From: Rhizomys pruinosus
Lineage: Eukaryota; Chordata; Mammalia; Rodentia; Spalacidae
DNA length: 64,000 nt
Reading direction: 5' to 3'
Assembly (NCBI GenBank): GCA_009823505.1
Contig: VZQC01000392.1
Coordinates: 3,434,246 to 3,498,245 of the forward strand
Each line of letters starts with the position of its first letter. The first letter of the stretch is position 1. The notes beneath the pieces were generated by a model. That model worked only from the letters and a program-made list of their open reading frames with translations, was not told the DNA's origin and did not search any database. Positions 42,540-54,900 of the stretch are shown here, piece after piece. A program made the position numbers and the translations under genes.

Positions 42540-43720
42540 GGACCTAGATGTGCAGCCTGAGGGCAGCCTGTGTGAAGGGCTGGTTGAGAGCTCTCCATGC
42601 ACAGTGGCTAGCTTTGGTTTGTGTGTGGTGAGCTCACCTGGTTCGGACACACTACAAGGACACATCCTGCTCCTGAAGGGGGTTAATAGTCCATGGAGGA
42701 GGGAAACACATTTAGAAGAGTTCAACCAAAATGTATGAATAAATGCAATCCTATGCTTGTGGTTAAGGGCATACTTTCAGTCCTGTGGCCGATTCACTAG
42801 CAGACCATCTGGTCTCTCAGTACGCTGGGAAATATGCAGCAGCTCCTGGCAGCCCTGCCAGTCTCACCAGCCTCTGGAAGAGAAGAGCTCTGACAGTGGT
42901 GAAGGAGGAAAGTGGTCAGCACTGTCTGCAGATGGCAGGTGTGTGACCCCTGAGTCTAGGAGAACCCACTCAGCCAGCTCGCCACACTTGACGACAGGAG
43001 CCCTGAGCAGAGAAAAGTGCACAGAGTCCGAGATGGCAGAGGCAGACACACGATGCCCAGTGTCACAGCTCTGGGTCGGGCAACCCTGCCCAACCTAGTT
43101 GCTGCCAATGGTTGGTTAGAATGCCACCAGCCACTTAGCACCCAGCCCCAGCAGCTCTGCTGTCACCTGTACATGACTCCATGGCCACACTGGGCAGCTA
43201 GAGTCCTGGGGCCAGGGGTCTCTTCTGTAGCAAGCAGGGTGTACTTAAAGCCCGTCACAAGCAGTTAGTAACCAAGCAGAAGACACATCATCCCTTCATG
43301 TGTCCAGACAGCCAAGGACAAGCCTGTGGACGATGCATGGACAGGACACACAGAACCATGTGGTTAGTGTGTTGACTGGTACGGTCTCCAAAGTGAGCAG
43401 AGTGGGGGCCCAGGCATTGGGCTGCAGGGACCCTCACTGCACATCTTGGATCAGCCCACTGGGGCATCCCAGGAGAGGGCTGACCCGCCTGGATAGGCAA
43501 GGCATCTTATGACTTCCAGGACTATTTCAGTGATCTTGCAGCTCTCTGTGACCACTGGCCTTCAAAGAAGAAGCTTAGGTCCACCTGCTGGATGATGGGT
43601 CCACTCCAGCCCAGGTCCCCTGGTCACAGCTCTGGGGCAGCTACCAGTGGACAGGAGCAATGCCAGGGAGACCAGAAGCACCAGCGGAGCCAGCTGAAAC
43701 TGCTGACACCTACTGCAAGG
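42540..43720. other. Unique intronic sequence
   Basis: No features recognised. Confidence 0.5.
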
Positions 43721-43721
43721 C

Positions 43722-44192
43722 TGGAGCAGGGCGGTCGAGGCTGGAGCAGGGTGGTCAAGGCTGGATGTGGTGGTTTGAATGAGTATACCCCATAGGCTTC
43801 AAGTATTCAGATATTTTGTCCCCTGTTTTGGGAGGTCTTAGAAGGTGTGGCCATGCTGGAGGAAATATGTCACTGGGGGTGGGCTTAGTGAGTTTAATAA
43901 GCCTTGCAGTCTCCAATCTCTCTCTCTCTCTCTTAGCTTCCTGTGCTCATTGGAGAGATGAACCTTGGTTTTCGGCTCCAGCCCCGGCATGCCTCCCGGT
44001 ACAATGGACTCTAATTCCCTGGAACCGTCAATCATAAGCTCAAATAAACTTTTCCTTTTATAAGTTCCCTTGATCATGGTGGTTTATCACAGCAATGGAA
44101 AAGTGACCAATACACTGGAGCAGATTGGTCAAGGCTGGAGCAGGTTGGTCAAGGCTGGAATAGGTTGGTCAAGGCTGGAGCAGGGGTGGTCC
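43722..44192. repeat. 20-21 bp minisatellite interrupted by a hAT-like element
   Basis: Units of the type AAGGCTGGAGCAGGTTGGTC lie on both sides (43722-43766 and about 44115-44192). Between them, about 43767-44113 is a rodent dispersed repeat (GGTGGTTTGAATGAGTATAC to TCACAGCAATGGAAAAGTGA), which looks like a non-autonomous hAT-Charlie-type element. Confidence 0.8.
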
Positions 44193-44669
44193 TGGCTCAC
44201 TCAGGCATACCACATGTAAGCCGTTACAATACATAAGCTGTTTATGAATACCATGAAGCACAATGACAGTACCCAAAGCTCCCTCGCCCCCCAGGAGCAA
44301 ACAGACTCCACAGGAAAGAAAAGCCAAGCAACTATGGACAGGAACAGAACAGCTCTCCAGATGCCACACGATGAAGCCCATCATTGCCAGCATGGCTGGA
44401 GACATCAGAACAGACCAAGGACACAAGCCAAGCCTTGGGTTGAGTGTCCAGCCAGGAGCCTGCATCTCCTGCACCAAGAGCAGGGAACCCACAGGCCAAG
44501 GCCCACACCTGCCTCTCAGCATCTCACAGGTGTCTTTTGGGCTCAAGGATTTATGTTTCTGCTGGATTTTGAAACAGTTTAAAAAGTAACAAAAATGAAC
44601 ACAGAACCCTGGCTGAGGCTGGAATCCTGCAGCAGCCACAAGTTTTCTCAACCAGGAGATTAAAATGTA

Positions 44670-45085
44670 CCATTAAAGCCAGGTGTGGTGGCGTGGGCCT
44701 TTAATCCCAGCACTCAGGAGGTAGAGGTGGGTGGCTCTCTGTGAGTTCAAGGCCAGCCTGGTCTACAGAGCGAGCTCCAGGACAGCTGGTACTAAAAGGG
44801 AGACCCTGCCTCAAAAATACCAAAAAAGGAAAAAACTAAAATGTAGCATTAAATGTTATAGGAACTGAAGAGATGGCTCAGCAGTTAAGAGCACTGGCTA
44901 CTCTTGAAGAGACCTGGGTTCAATTCCCAGCACCCACATGGTAGCTAACGATCATCCATAACTCTAGTTCCAGGGGAACCAATGCTCTCTTCTGACCTCT
45001 GTGGGCACTGCATGACACAGGTGCACTTACACACAGGCAGACAATATTCATACACATAAAATCGAAGTAATAAACTATTTAAGCG
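44670..45085 (+). mobile_element. B1 SINE followed by B3/B2 SINE
   Basis: 44670-44832 is a B1 (GGCGTGGGCCTTTAATCCCA onward). 44860-45075 is a B3/B2 (GAGATGGCTCAGCAGTTAAG, then CTCTAGTTCCAGGGGAACC, then ATACACATAAAA). Confidence 0.9.
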
Positions 45086-46725
45086 TCATGCACCAGCTCC
45101 TCCAGTCCTTAGCAGGACTCTGCTTCTTTGACAGGGGATTATCTCAGGTTACCTGACTCGACCCAGAGCTGTGGAGAGAATGTGGCTGTGACACAGCACA
45201 CATCCAAGAATGGGAAGAACAGTGCTTCAGCCCAGTGCCAGGCCATGGGTAGACACAGGACCTCGTTCTAGCTAGGGAAGAGTGTGCATGTGTGTGCGCG
45301 TGTGTGTGCGTGCGTGGGCTTGTGTACGCGCTGTCCTGGGGCAAGAGACAAACATCCCCATCATTGCCCTTCATTCTTCTTCCCTCCTAGGGAAGAAGCA
45401 GCATGCAAAGGAATGGGGTCCTGTTTGGAGCGTGAGGAGATGTCTGCTGAGGTTGAGAGGAGTCCCCTCTGCTGTCCACCTGAAGTCACAGCAGCAGCCG
45501 CTCACTTCACTGGCTGGAGTGTGGGTCTCTGCCTATCACCTTACATCGCTATCACTCTGATACAGACATTCCCATGGCACAGCGTACCTTGCACAGGGCC
45601 TGGATCACAGGTGCCTAACAAGTAACTCTGGTCTGCACAGTGACAAAGAGCAGTGAGATTTCATCCACCTGGCCTACAAGCCACCTTCATTTTGTTTCCT
45701 GAAAGAATCATGTCATGGGAGACCCTGCGAAGTGGGAGCCTGCAGTCTTGGAGAATCAAAGCCTGTCCAACTCTTATCCGGCATCAGGCCTACTAAGCAG
45801 TACTTTGCCAGGGATGTGGGAAGGGGTGGGTTTGGACTTAACAAAAATGAAACACCACTGCTTTCAATCTCAGCAGCACTGAGGGAGCACCATCCCAGGG
45901 TGCAGGGGCTAAGGAAATGGAATTGGGCCACCCTGGCCTCTGCCAGGGACAATGGAGACACCAAGGTGAGACCAACATGGCCTCGCTCTTCTCTGACAAC
46001 CCTGGAGGAGCCAAGGAACCAGAGAAGAACTAGAAGCCCGGTGGGTCCTCTGGGGGGGGGGGCAGGCCCCAGGGCAAGGTCATGGTGATTGTGAGTGAGC
46101 CCTGATGGCCCCTGGGTGCTTTCTACTGTATGAGGCAGGAAGATAGGTGGTGGATAGATCTAGGCAGGGAAATGGACAGTGGGGCATGGGGCACAACTCC
46201 AGGGACAGGAGTGAGAAGGAAACCCTAGGTCCCTCACCTATCCCGAGTCCCCAGCTCCACAATCTTTGTGGCCTCCAGGGTGTTTCTGATGTTTGCCCTG
46301 CCCTGAGCAGTGGGAGGGTGGTGAAGGGAGGGAGAGGGAGGCACAAAGCTCCCAGGTCTGATGACTACACAATAGGCCTGTGACAGGCCCTGCACCCACA
46401 GGGCCAACTGCTCTTCCTACCCTAGGGCACCACCCTGCACCAGGGCCAACATCATGCTCCAAAACATGCATGCATGGATGCACATGTGTGCACAGGCATG
46501 TACAGCACATAGGTGAGCAGCTACACACACATGCATAGCACACAAGTGAGAGCCACACCCATGTACACATGCACATGTGTGGCACCCATGAATAGCTGCA
46601 CCCATGCATAACACAGAGGTACGTGCCGATGTAGACACATGTCATTCATCTTACACACACTGCACATCATGAGTTTGCTCTCATAGAAGCAGGTGGATAT
46701 CTACTGTATAATTACTCATTAAAGT
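45086..46725. other. Unique intronic sequence with CA/TG-rich patches
   Basis: A (GT)n-like patch lies at about 45283-45330 and ACACATGCA-type words at about 46460-46640. No exon or intact element is recognised. Confidence 0.5.
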
Positions 46726-46734
46726 GATCATTCA

Positions 46735-46988
46735 TTTTCTTTTCTTTTTTGGGGGGTGGGAGTCTCTTTGAGAGTCCCAGCTGGCCTAGAGCTAGCTGTG
46801 TAGACCAGGCTGGCCTTGAACTCAGAGATCCGCCTGCCTCTGCCTCCTGAGTGCTGGGATTAGAAGTGTGCACCACCACACCTGGCCTAAGACAGTTCTT
46901 AGCCACCATGTGAGTGCTGGGAATCGAACCCGGGTCCTCTGGAAAAGCAGTCAGTGCTCTTAACCATTGAGCCATCTCTCCATCCCAT
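46735..46988 (-). mobile_element. B1 SINE and B2 head fragment
   Basis: 46735-46888 is a reversed B1. 46889-46988 is a reversed B2 head with GGGAATCGAACCCGGGTCCT and CTTAACCATTGAGCCATCTC. Confidence 0.88.
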
Positions 46989-49970
46989 AAAATGTTCATT
47001 CATTTTCATATGCTTCCAGCCTTTCCTGAGGACCAGGAAAGCTTGCCACTCCCTCCCTCCCAACAAAACTGAATGAAGCCCAGCCAACAACAAGGGTACA
47101 GCCTTTCTCTAGCCAGTCAGTGATCTGAGGTCACAGGACCACCATCCTGAAGAATGAGATGAGAGCTGAGGCCTGCTAAGGGGCAGGGATGGGGTGGCCA
47201 CAGCTGGGTTGGGAAGAAGCCCAGCTGGGTGGGGTGTGACTTGACAGTGAGGGCCTCCTGTAGTGCCCCCCCCACCATGAGGGCCTCCCCTAGCGCCCCC
47301 CCCCCATGAGTGCTTTGCTCTGTGATGCTCTATCTGGCCCAGACTCCACAGGTGTCACAGGAACACTGAGGTCTCGAGACCTGAGAGTTGCTCCCCTGGG
47401 CAAACCTAGAAATGCAAGCTCTCAGTAGGCATAAAAGGCAGTGTAATCCATGCATTTAAAACTGATTTTCAGGAAGGCAGAGATTCAGAATGGATCAAAC
47501 TAAATGGGTCTCAGAACAACCACAGCTCTGAGCAGTGGAAGATCACCACTCAGGACCCGTGGCTGCCCTTGGAGACAGGCTATGAGGTGCCTATGGAAGG
47601 CGACTCACTGTGGTGACTAATCTAGACCAGGATCCACCCCTTGCTCATCATGTTCCTGTGTACCTGCCACAAAGCAGTCTATTATTTGAACTTCCTGTCT
47701 GGATACAAACTCAGAAAACTTAATGGACCTGTTTTAAGTAAGAGCCAGTTCTAGCTGGTTCTAAAGTGCTGGACCACCAATAGGATGCAGTGCTGAGGGA
47801 AGGAAGGAAGGAAGAAAGGGAGGGAGGGAGGGAGGGACGGGCTATCCTTAACAAACTTGAGGCCAGCACTCTCTGTAGCGATGGTCACCATAAACACATG
47901 CAGTGGTCTGTGGTCTCCCCAGTACTCACAGAACCCAGCAACTCAGGCTGCTTTCCTGCTTCTGGCCTGTGGCCTTCATCGCACACCGGGGAGGGGAAGG
48001 GAAAAGCCCTCTGTGTGGTGGTGAGGGCCACTCCCAGCTCCACCGCCCTTCTACCCTTCCTCGAGCCACACAGGAGCTGGGGCTGCAAGGCCCAGATGAG
48101 ATAAGAGAACAGGGCGGCCTGCCCTGAGGCCCCTGGGCGGGGCCAGGCTCTAGTCTCAGCATCAGTACAGGGACCCTTTGGGTTAGTGGGAAGGAGGAGG
48201 GGAGGGAAGGAAAGAGGGAAGCCCACCCCTCCCCCATTCTAAAGAGGTCAATGAAAAAAACATAAATCCACACCCACATCCCCGTCCATGTCCTGAGCAG
48301 TCACTCACCCTCTTACACGTGTCCTTTTCTGCCTTCCCAAAGTCCCCAAAGTTTACACCAAACTCAAGTTTTTCCTAAAATTTATCTTAGCAACTCCACC
48401 CCACAGAGGCCAAGGCCAAGGTCCCCAAGGGCGAGGTACCCCATCAGGCCACGGTCTTGGCTGCCTGCCTGGGAGCTGGGCCATCCTTCTCCAGGTTGAG
48501 GGATAAGCCTGGCTTTCTGTGCTCTGGGGAGCAAACTTCTCTACTCTGTGCTCAGAAAGTGAGAGGCCCGGAGTCTGTGTCAGTGGGGCCAGCCACAGAG
48601 TCGCTCTGAGCCTGTCCTCCCACCTCCCTTCCTAGTGAGCAGAGCCTCCCAGCCAGGCGGGGGCTCCAGGACCGCCCGGCCCCTCACCTACCCTTCCTCT
48701 TTCCTTCTCCTCTCTGGATTAATGACGGTAGGGAGCCAGGAGCCTCCTATCCATACCAGAGCAATAAGACTCAGCTGGCAGGGGCAGGGACAGCACAGTG
48801 ACCACTCAGCTATGGCCTGGAGCTCAAAAATAGCCATTCTGCCAAGTGGGTGAAACGTCAGGGCTGGCTGTGTGGCCAGCTCATGTTCACACTTGGCACG
48901 TGAGGGAGGAAAGCACGGGTGGGAGCAGCAGAGGTTCCCAGACTGAGCACTTGTGGCAGCCCCACCACCTTGCGCCCCTCGGGGCTCAGCCCTGAGCAAT
49001 GCTACACTTCCAAACCCGACACCTGGCAGGCAGGGCGGTGCCACACACGGGCACACTGGAGGGCTGGGCTCTCTTCACTGCAACCCACCTTCACCCAGAG
49101 CAGACAGCACTACCACACTCCAGGCCAGCAGAGGGCAGGGCCTCTCCCACCATCACTTCCCCTCACTCTGCACCAGGCAGGGACAACGTCCTTTTCTCTG
49201 TGCTCTAAGGGCCTCAGGCCCAGCAGTTCAGGCTTGATGAGCAAATGAGCAGATGATCAAATGACCCAGAGAGGTGTCAACTGCTGGAGAGCAGAGGGGA
49301 GAGTGGAGGCCACTGTGCACAGTGAGGCGAACAACAGACAGGCAGAGAGATGTCTCCAGGCTAGCTCGTCTGCTGAAGCACTGCAGCCCAAGAGAGAATG
49401 AAGTAGATGTCCATGCTGGCCTCTCAGTAGAGCAAAGCTGGGGATGGGGCCTGCCTGGGCTGAGGGGCAGAGGTATGTGCTCATCAATGCACCCCAAACC
49501 TGGCTGGTACCAGCAATACACGATAATCAATAACTTTGTGGGGAAGGGAGAAGAAAAGATATTTCTGGCTTGTAACATTGGACACTAAGGAACACCTGGG
49601 GCTGGTGGCCTCTGTGTCATGCTGCATGGTGCCTGAGAACTGTTTGGAAGGCAGAGTGCCAGACTACTTTCAAGAAAGTGCTATTAATAAGCAACCCCAC
49701 AATCCATGGCTCCCTGATATGCAGAAGACAGGGCCATGCTGGGCCCAGCCCCTTACCTGTGTTCTCTGAGGAGACCAGCCCCAGCCACCCTGGAGCCAAG
49801 AGGCTGCCAGACTCAAGTGCAGCACAGTGACCAGAGACACGGAGGCACCTGGTGTCAGGTGCCGGAAAGGCTAATGAAGACTGGGTGGGGAGGCTGGGGT
49901 GTGCAGTAGTCGAAGCCCAGGTGCACAGATGCACTGCACACACATGTGCACTCCCTTATGATACAATGAT
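46989..49970. other. Unique intronic sequence
   Basis: A stretch of about 3 kb with two C-runs near 47268 and 47300 and a GGAA/GGGA patch at 47797-47837. GC is slightly higher near 48560-48720, but CpG is too sparse for a CpG island, and no promoter or exon can be supported. Confidence 0.5.
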
Positions 49971-49973
49971 GCC

Positions 49974-50020
49974 CTCCCCCTCCCCCTCCTCTCCCCCTCC
50001 CCCTCCCCCTCCCCCTCTGG
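49974..50020. repeat. (CCCCCT)n simple repeat
   Basis: Hexamer runs of CCCTCC and CCCCCT. Confidence 0.9.
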
Positions 50021-50309
50021 CTTATGGAGCAATTAGGCTTGGGGGTACTTTTATTCTTTTCATACTTTTGGCATGAAATAGTTTCATAATTATGAAATGC
50101 TGAAAACTGAAAGGGGCCTTGAAGCCCCCAGCTCAGAGTCATCTGTGGCTCTGAGGATGGAATCCAGGGTTCTAAGCACAGTTGGAAGACGCTGCCCTGC
50201 CTTGGTGCTGTGCCCCCTGCCCGATGCTTGTGAAGTTAATCATATCTGTGCCCGGGCCACCTCAGAAATGACAACTGAAACTCCAGAGCGAACACGGTGG
50301 TCGTTTCTA

Positions 50310-50440
50310 GCACTCATGTGGTGGCTCACAACCATCGCAGGGCTCCACCTGCCCCTGCCCCGCCCCTGCCCTGCCCCTGCCCCTGCCCCTGCTGCCTCCT
50401 GAGAGCAGGGATTAAAGGGGTGCCCCACCACGCATGGCTC
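50310..50440. repeat. B1-like fragment carrying a (CCCCTGC)n expansion
   Basis: CCCCTGCCC repeats (50345-50392) sit between B1-like sequence and GGGATTAAAGGGGTGCCCCA, so the expansion seems to have grown inside an old SINE. Confidence 0.6.
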
Positions 50441-51165
50441 ATGGTTATTTTCATGTAACTGTTTTATGTGGAACAAAACCCAGTCTTCCCCTAAAACTCC
50501 TAAAAATAATTGAGTGCCAAAATCTGTGGCCACCTCATTTTGCAATTTTTAAATTATGTGCTAAAATTATTATTCTTAGCGCACCTAATATAAAATGTGT
50601 ATATAAGATTAATCCTTGGCACACAAAAAATTATGAGTGTATGTAAAATTAGGAATAGTTTTTTTGTTTTTTTTGTTTTTTTAACTGCCACTGGGTCTTT
50701 TTGAAAAACATGTTTTTTCAAGGTTCTTATCTTGGACAAGCTTAGATAAGACACAACTAAAAAATATGTTCATTTTAAAGCCTGTTCAGCCTGCTGAAGG
50801 CTTTCAAAGGCATCTTACAGTTTACAGATGATCCTAATGTGTTTCATGCTATCATAGATGTAATCTAGATTCAACTTCTCTTTCACAGCACAGTTGAAAC
50901 AATGATTTTCTGTGTGCTTCCAGCTTTCCTTGAGCAATTAACACGCACACCTGCAGAGGTGAGGGACAGACACAGAACAAAGACAGAGGTGCCCAGCTTT
51001 TATCTGATCATCAAAATGTCTCCAAGGCTGTTAACATATTTCAATTATTTTTTGGATAGAGTATCTTATGTTTTCACTAAAATATAAAGTTGTTTTATTA
51101 AGAAAAAATTGTTCTAAATTTTCTAAAGGAAAATACAACAAAAAGAACTCTCAAATAAGAAAAAG
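50441..51165. other. AT-rich unique intronic sequence
   Basis: No recognised element. Confidence 0.45.
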
Positions 51166-51169
51166 ATAC

Positions 51170-51390
51170 CGGACCCACAGAGTGGTTCAGCAGTTAAGAG
51201 CACTTTCTGCTCTTCCAGAGGACCTGAGTTTGGTTCCCAGCACCAAACTGATGCTCACAACTGCTTACAACTGCTCATTATCTCCAGCTCCAGGACATGT
51301 GATGCCCTCCTCTGGCCTCTGTGGGCACTGCACTCACATGCGCATACCCTGACATTGGCACACATGCAAATACACATAATTGCAAAAAGG
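51170..51390 (+). mobile_element. B3 SINE
   Basis: Head GAGTGGTTCAGCAGTTAAGA, body CTCCAGCTCCAGGACATGTG and CTCTGGCCTCTGTGGGCACT, and an AATACACATAAT tail. Confidence 0.85.
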
Positions 51391-51438
51391 TAAATCTTAG
51401 AAAGAGATATAAAAGTTAGATATAAAATCTATTTTTGG

Positions 51439-51664
51439 GCTGGAGAGATGGCCTAGTGGTTAAGAGCACTGACCGCTCTTACAGAGGACCCGGGTTCGAT
51501 CCCCAGCACCCATATGGCGGCCGAGAGCCATCTGAAACTCCAATTCCAGGAAAACTCCAGTTCCAGGGGAATCCAAGACCCTCTTCTGACCTCCCCGGCA
51601 TTGCATGACACAGGTGCACAGACCTGCATGCAGACAGCACATTCATACACATACAGAAATTTAA
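51439..51664 (+). mobile_element. B2 SINE (duplicated-block subfamily) with 15-bp TSD
   Basis: Full B2. TSD AAAATCTATTTTTGG lies at 51424-51438 and 51665-51679. The body contains the double block CTCCAATTCCAGGAAAA / CTCCAGTTCCAGGGGAA. Confidence 0.95.
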
Positions 51665-51749
51665 AAAATCTATTTTTGGCAAAGAAGTTTACAGAAAAAG
51701 GAAATGTTTGTACAGAAGAATTTTATACGGTAAAATAAGGTTTTGTCTT

Positions 51750-51908
51750 TTTTTTTTTTTTTTTGGTATTTTTGAGACAGGGTCTCCCTCCGTAGCCCAG
51801 CTGTCCATGGAACTCATTCTGTAGACCAGGCTGGCTTGAACTCACAAAGATCCGCCTGCCTCTGCCTCCCAAGTGCTAGGATTAAAGGCGTGTGCTACCA
51901 CGCCCAGG
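51750..51908 (-). mobile_element. B1 SINE
   Basis: Reversed B1. GGTTTTGTCTTTTT is present on both sides (from about 51740 and from about 51908), a likely TSD. Confidence 0.93.
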
Positions 51909-51919
51909 GGTTTTGTCTT

Positions 51920-54900
51920 TTTAAAAAATTTATTTATTTATATATATATTTGTTTTATCAAATCTACAACCGTGTCCCCCCCATCCCCCCACCCCACCAT
52001 TCATGCGTTTGTTTTTCTAGGACTGTGTTACTTCACTCAGCATGATGTCCTCTAGCCCAGCCATGATGTCGTCTTTCTTTACTGGCTGCATAGAACTCCA
52101 TCAAGTAGATGTACCACATTTTCTCTAATCCACTCATCAGTTGAGGGGCATTTGGTTTGGTTCCAGCTCCTTGCTATTGTGAAGAGAGATGAAATAAACA
52201 TGGCTGTGCATGTATCTCTGCGGTGGGGTGAGTCTTGAGGGTACATGCCTAGGAGTGGTATATGGCTGGGTCAGGTGGCCAAGTTCATTCCAAGCTCCAA
52301 GGGTTCTCCACACTGCTTTCCAATTGCTGTATGAGTTTACATTCCCACCAGCAGTGGATGAGTGTTCCCCTTTCCCACAACCCCTCCAGCACTTGGTATC
52401 ATTTGTTTTCTTGATCCTAAGCCAGTCTTATTGGAGTAAATGAATATTCTAAAGTGGTTTTGATTTGCATTTCTTAATGATTATTGATGTTGAACTGTTT
52501 TTTTCTTAAGGTGTTTCTCAGCCATCTCTATTCCTCACTTGTGAAGTCTCTGTTCAGCTCTTTGCTCCATCTTTTGAGTGATTCATTTGTTTGTTTTTTT
52601 TCTTTCTTCTTTGTTTTTTGAGTACTTTATATATTCTGGGAAATCAATGCTTTGTCAGATGTTTCTGCAGTGAAGGTTTCCTCCCAATTCTGTGGATTTT
52701 CTTCACTTCCTTGATTGTTTCTTTTGATGTACAGAAGCTTTTGAGTTTAATGAGGTCCCATTTGTCAGTTGTTGACCTTAATTATTGAGCAGCTGCTGTC
52801 TGATTTAGGAAGTCTTTTCCTATGCCTATGTCTTGTAGTCTGCGTGCCAACTTTTTCTTCTATCACCTTCAGAGTTTGGGGTTTCATGTTGAGGTCTTTG
52901 ATCCATCTGGAAGTTGACTTTTGTACAGGGTGGAGGTAGGGGTTTAATTTCATTCTTCTACAGTGGTGAATCCAGTTTTGCCAACACCACTTGCTGAAGA
53001 TGCTGTCTTTTCTCCATTGTGTCTTCTTGGCCCCCTTGTCAATATGAGGTGGCTGAAATTGTATGTGCTCAGATTTGGATCTTCGATTTTGTTCCATTTG
53101 TCAACAGGTTGTTTTTGTGCCAATACCAGGCTGTTTTTTGATGTAGTATATTAGCCCTGTAGTATAAGTTTGAAGTCTGGTATAGAGATCCCCCTGCGTT
53201 GCTCTTTTCACTCAGGGTTGTTTTGGCTTCAGGGACTTTTTTTTTCCAAATTTTTAGGACTTTTGTTTCCAAGCCCTGTGAAGAAACTCTTGGGGATTTT
53301 GATTGGAATTGCATTAAATCTATACAAGAGTTTCAGCAGAGTGGACATTTTTACAATGTTTAATTTTCCCAATCCATGAGCATGGAGGTTTTTTCCATCT
53401 TCTGATGTCTTCTTCAATTTCTTTCTTTAAAGGTTTAAATTTTTGTTATAGAGATCCTTGGTTAGGTTTGTTCTAGGTATTTTATTGTTTTTGAGGCTAT
53501 TGTGAGTGAGGAAGGTCTCTTTGAATTTTTCTCCAGTTGCTTGTTCTTGGTTGTAAAGGGCCATTGATTTTTTTTAGGGGTTAATTTTGTATCCTGCCAC
53601 TTTGCTGAAGCTGTTAATCATTTCTAGGAGTTTTCTGGTGGAGTTTTTAGCATCCCTTAAGTAACAATCAATCATCAGCAAAATAGGGATAGCTTGACTT
53701 CTTCTTTTCCAATTAGTACTCCTTTAATTTCCTTTTCTTGCCTTATTGCTTAGCAAGTGTTTCAAGCACTTATTGAACAGGAGTGGTGACAGGGGGCAGC
53801 CTTGCCGAGTTGCTACCTTTTAAGGGAATGGTTCTTGTTGTTTCCCCATTTAGGATGAATCTTGGCTGTAGGTTTCCTGTATATGGCTTTGATTACATTG
53901 AGGAATGATCCCTCCAATCCAATTCCTTTCTAGGACTTTAAGCAGGAAGGGATGCTGGATTTTGTCAAAGGCTTTTAGCATCAATTGAGATGATGGTGTG
54001 GTTTTTGTCTTTCATTCCATTTATGTTTGATGATGTTTATTGATTTCCGTATGCTGAATCCGTCCCTGCATCTCCTGGTATGAATCCAACTTGGTCAGTG
54101 ATGGATGATCTTCCTTGATGTGGGTCTGTATGTGATTTGCCAGTATCCTGTTTAGAATTTGGCATCTGTGTTCGCATTAGGGAGATGGGTCTATAATCTC
54201 CTGTTTTAGGTTGTATCTTTGCCTGGTTTTTGGGTAATAGAGGTGCTGCTGGTTCATAGAAGGAATTTGGTACTAATTCCTCTGATTGTATCCTTCTAAA
54301 TAATTTCAGTAAAAATGGTTGTAGGTCTTTTTGAAAATGTTTTTATAGAATTCTGCCGTGAAACCATCTGGGCCTGGACTTTTTTAGTTGGAAGGTTTTT
54401 TTTTTTTTTTTTTTTTTCATCTTCAATTGTCTGTTTAAGCTGTGGATCTCTCTTGGTTGAACTTTGGTGATTCCAGGATTTCAGATATTCATCCATTTTC
54501 TAGGTTTTCAACGTGGTAGAGTAGAGTATAGGTTTTTGAAGTATTCCCATAAGAGTTTTCTGGATTTTTCCTTCTTGTTGTGATATTTCCTTTTCATCAG
54601 GATTGTATTGATTTGGAGTTGTTTCCTTCTTTCTTTTGTTAACTGGGCTAGAGGTCTGTCTATCTTGTTTATTCTTTCAAAGAACCAACTTTTGGATTCA
54701 TTGATTTTTTGTATTGGTTTTCTTTGTTTCTATTTCATTGATCTGCTCTTTTTTTATTTCTTCCGCTGTTGATTTAACGGTTCATCTGCTGTTGCCTCTC
54801 AAGTGCTTTTAGGTGCAGTGTTAATCTTACATTGTGCTCTTTCTGTTTTTCTATAAGTAGGCACCCAGGACTATAAACTTGGGGTCTGCTTTTAAGGTAT

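Noticed and set aside
42053..42560. Open frames rich in PSFLPSFLPS repeats
   Set aside because: They are translations of the CCTT simple repeat.
48560..48730. Possible CpG island or alternative Agpat3 first exon
   Set aside because: A GTGAGG donor-like site and higher GC are present, but CpG dinucleotides are few and nothing else supports an exon.
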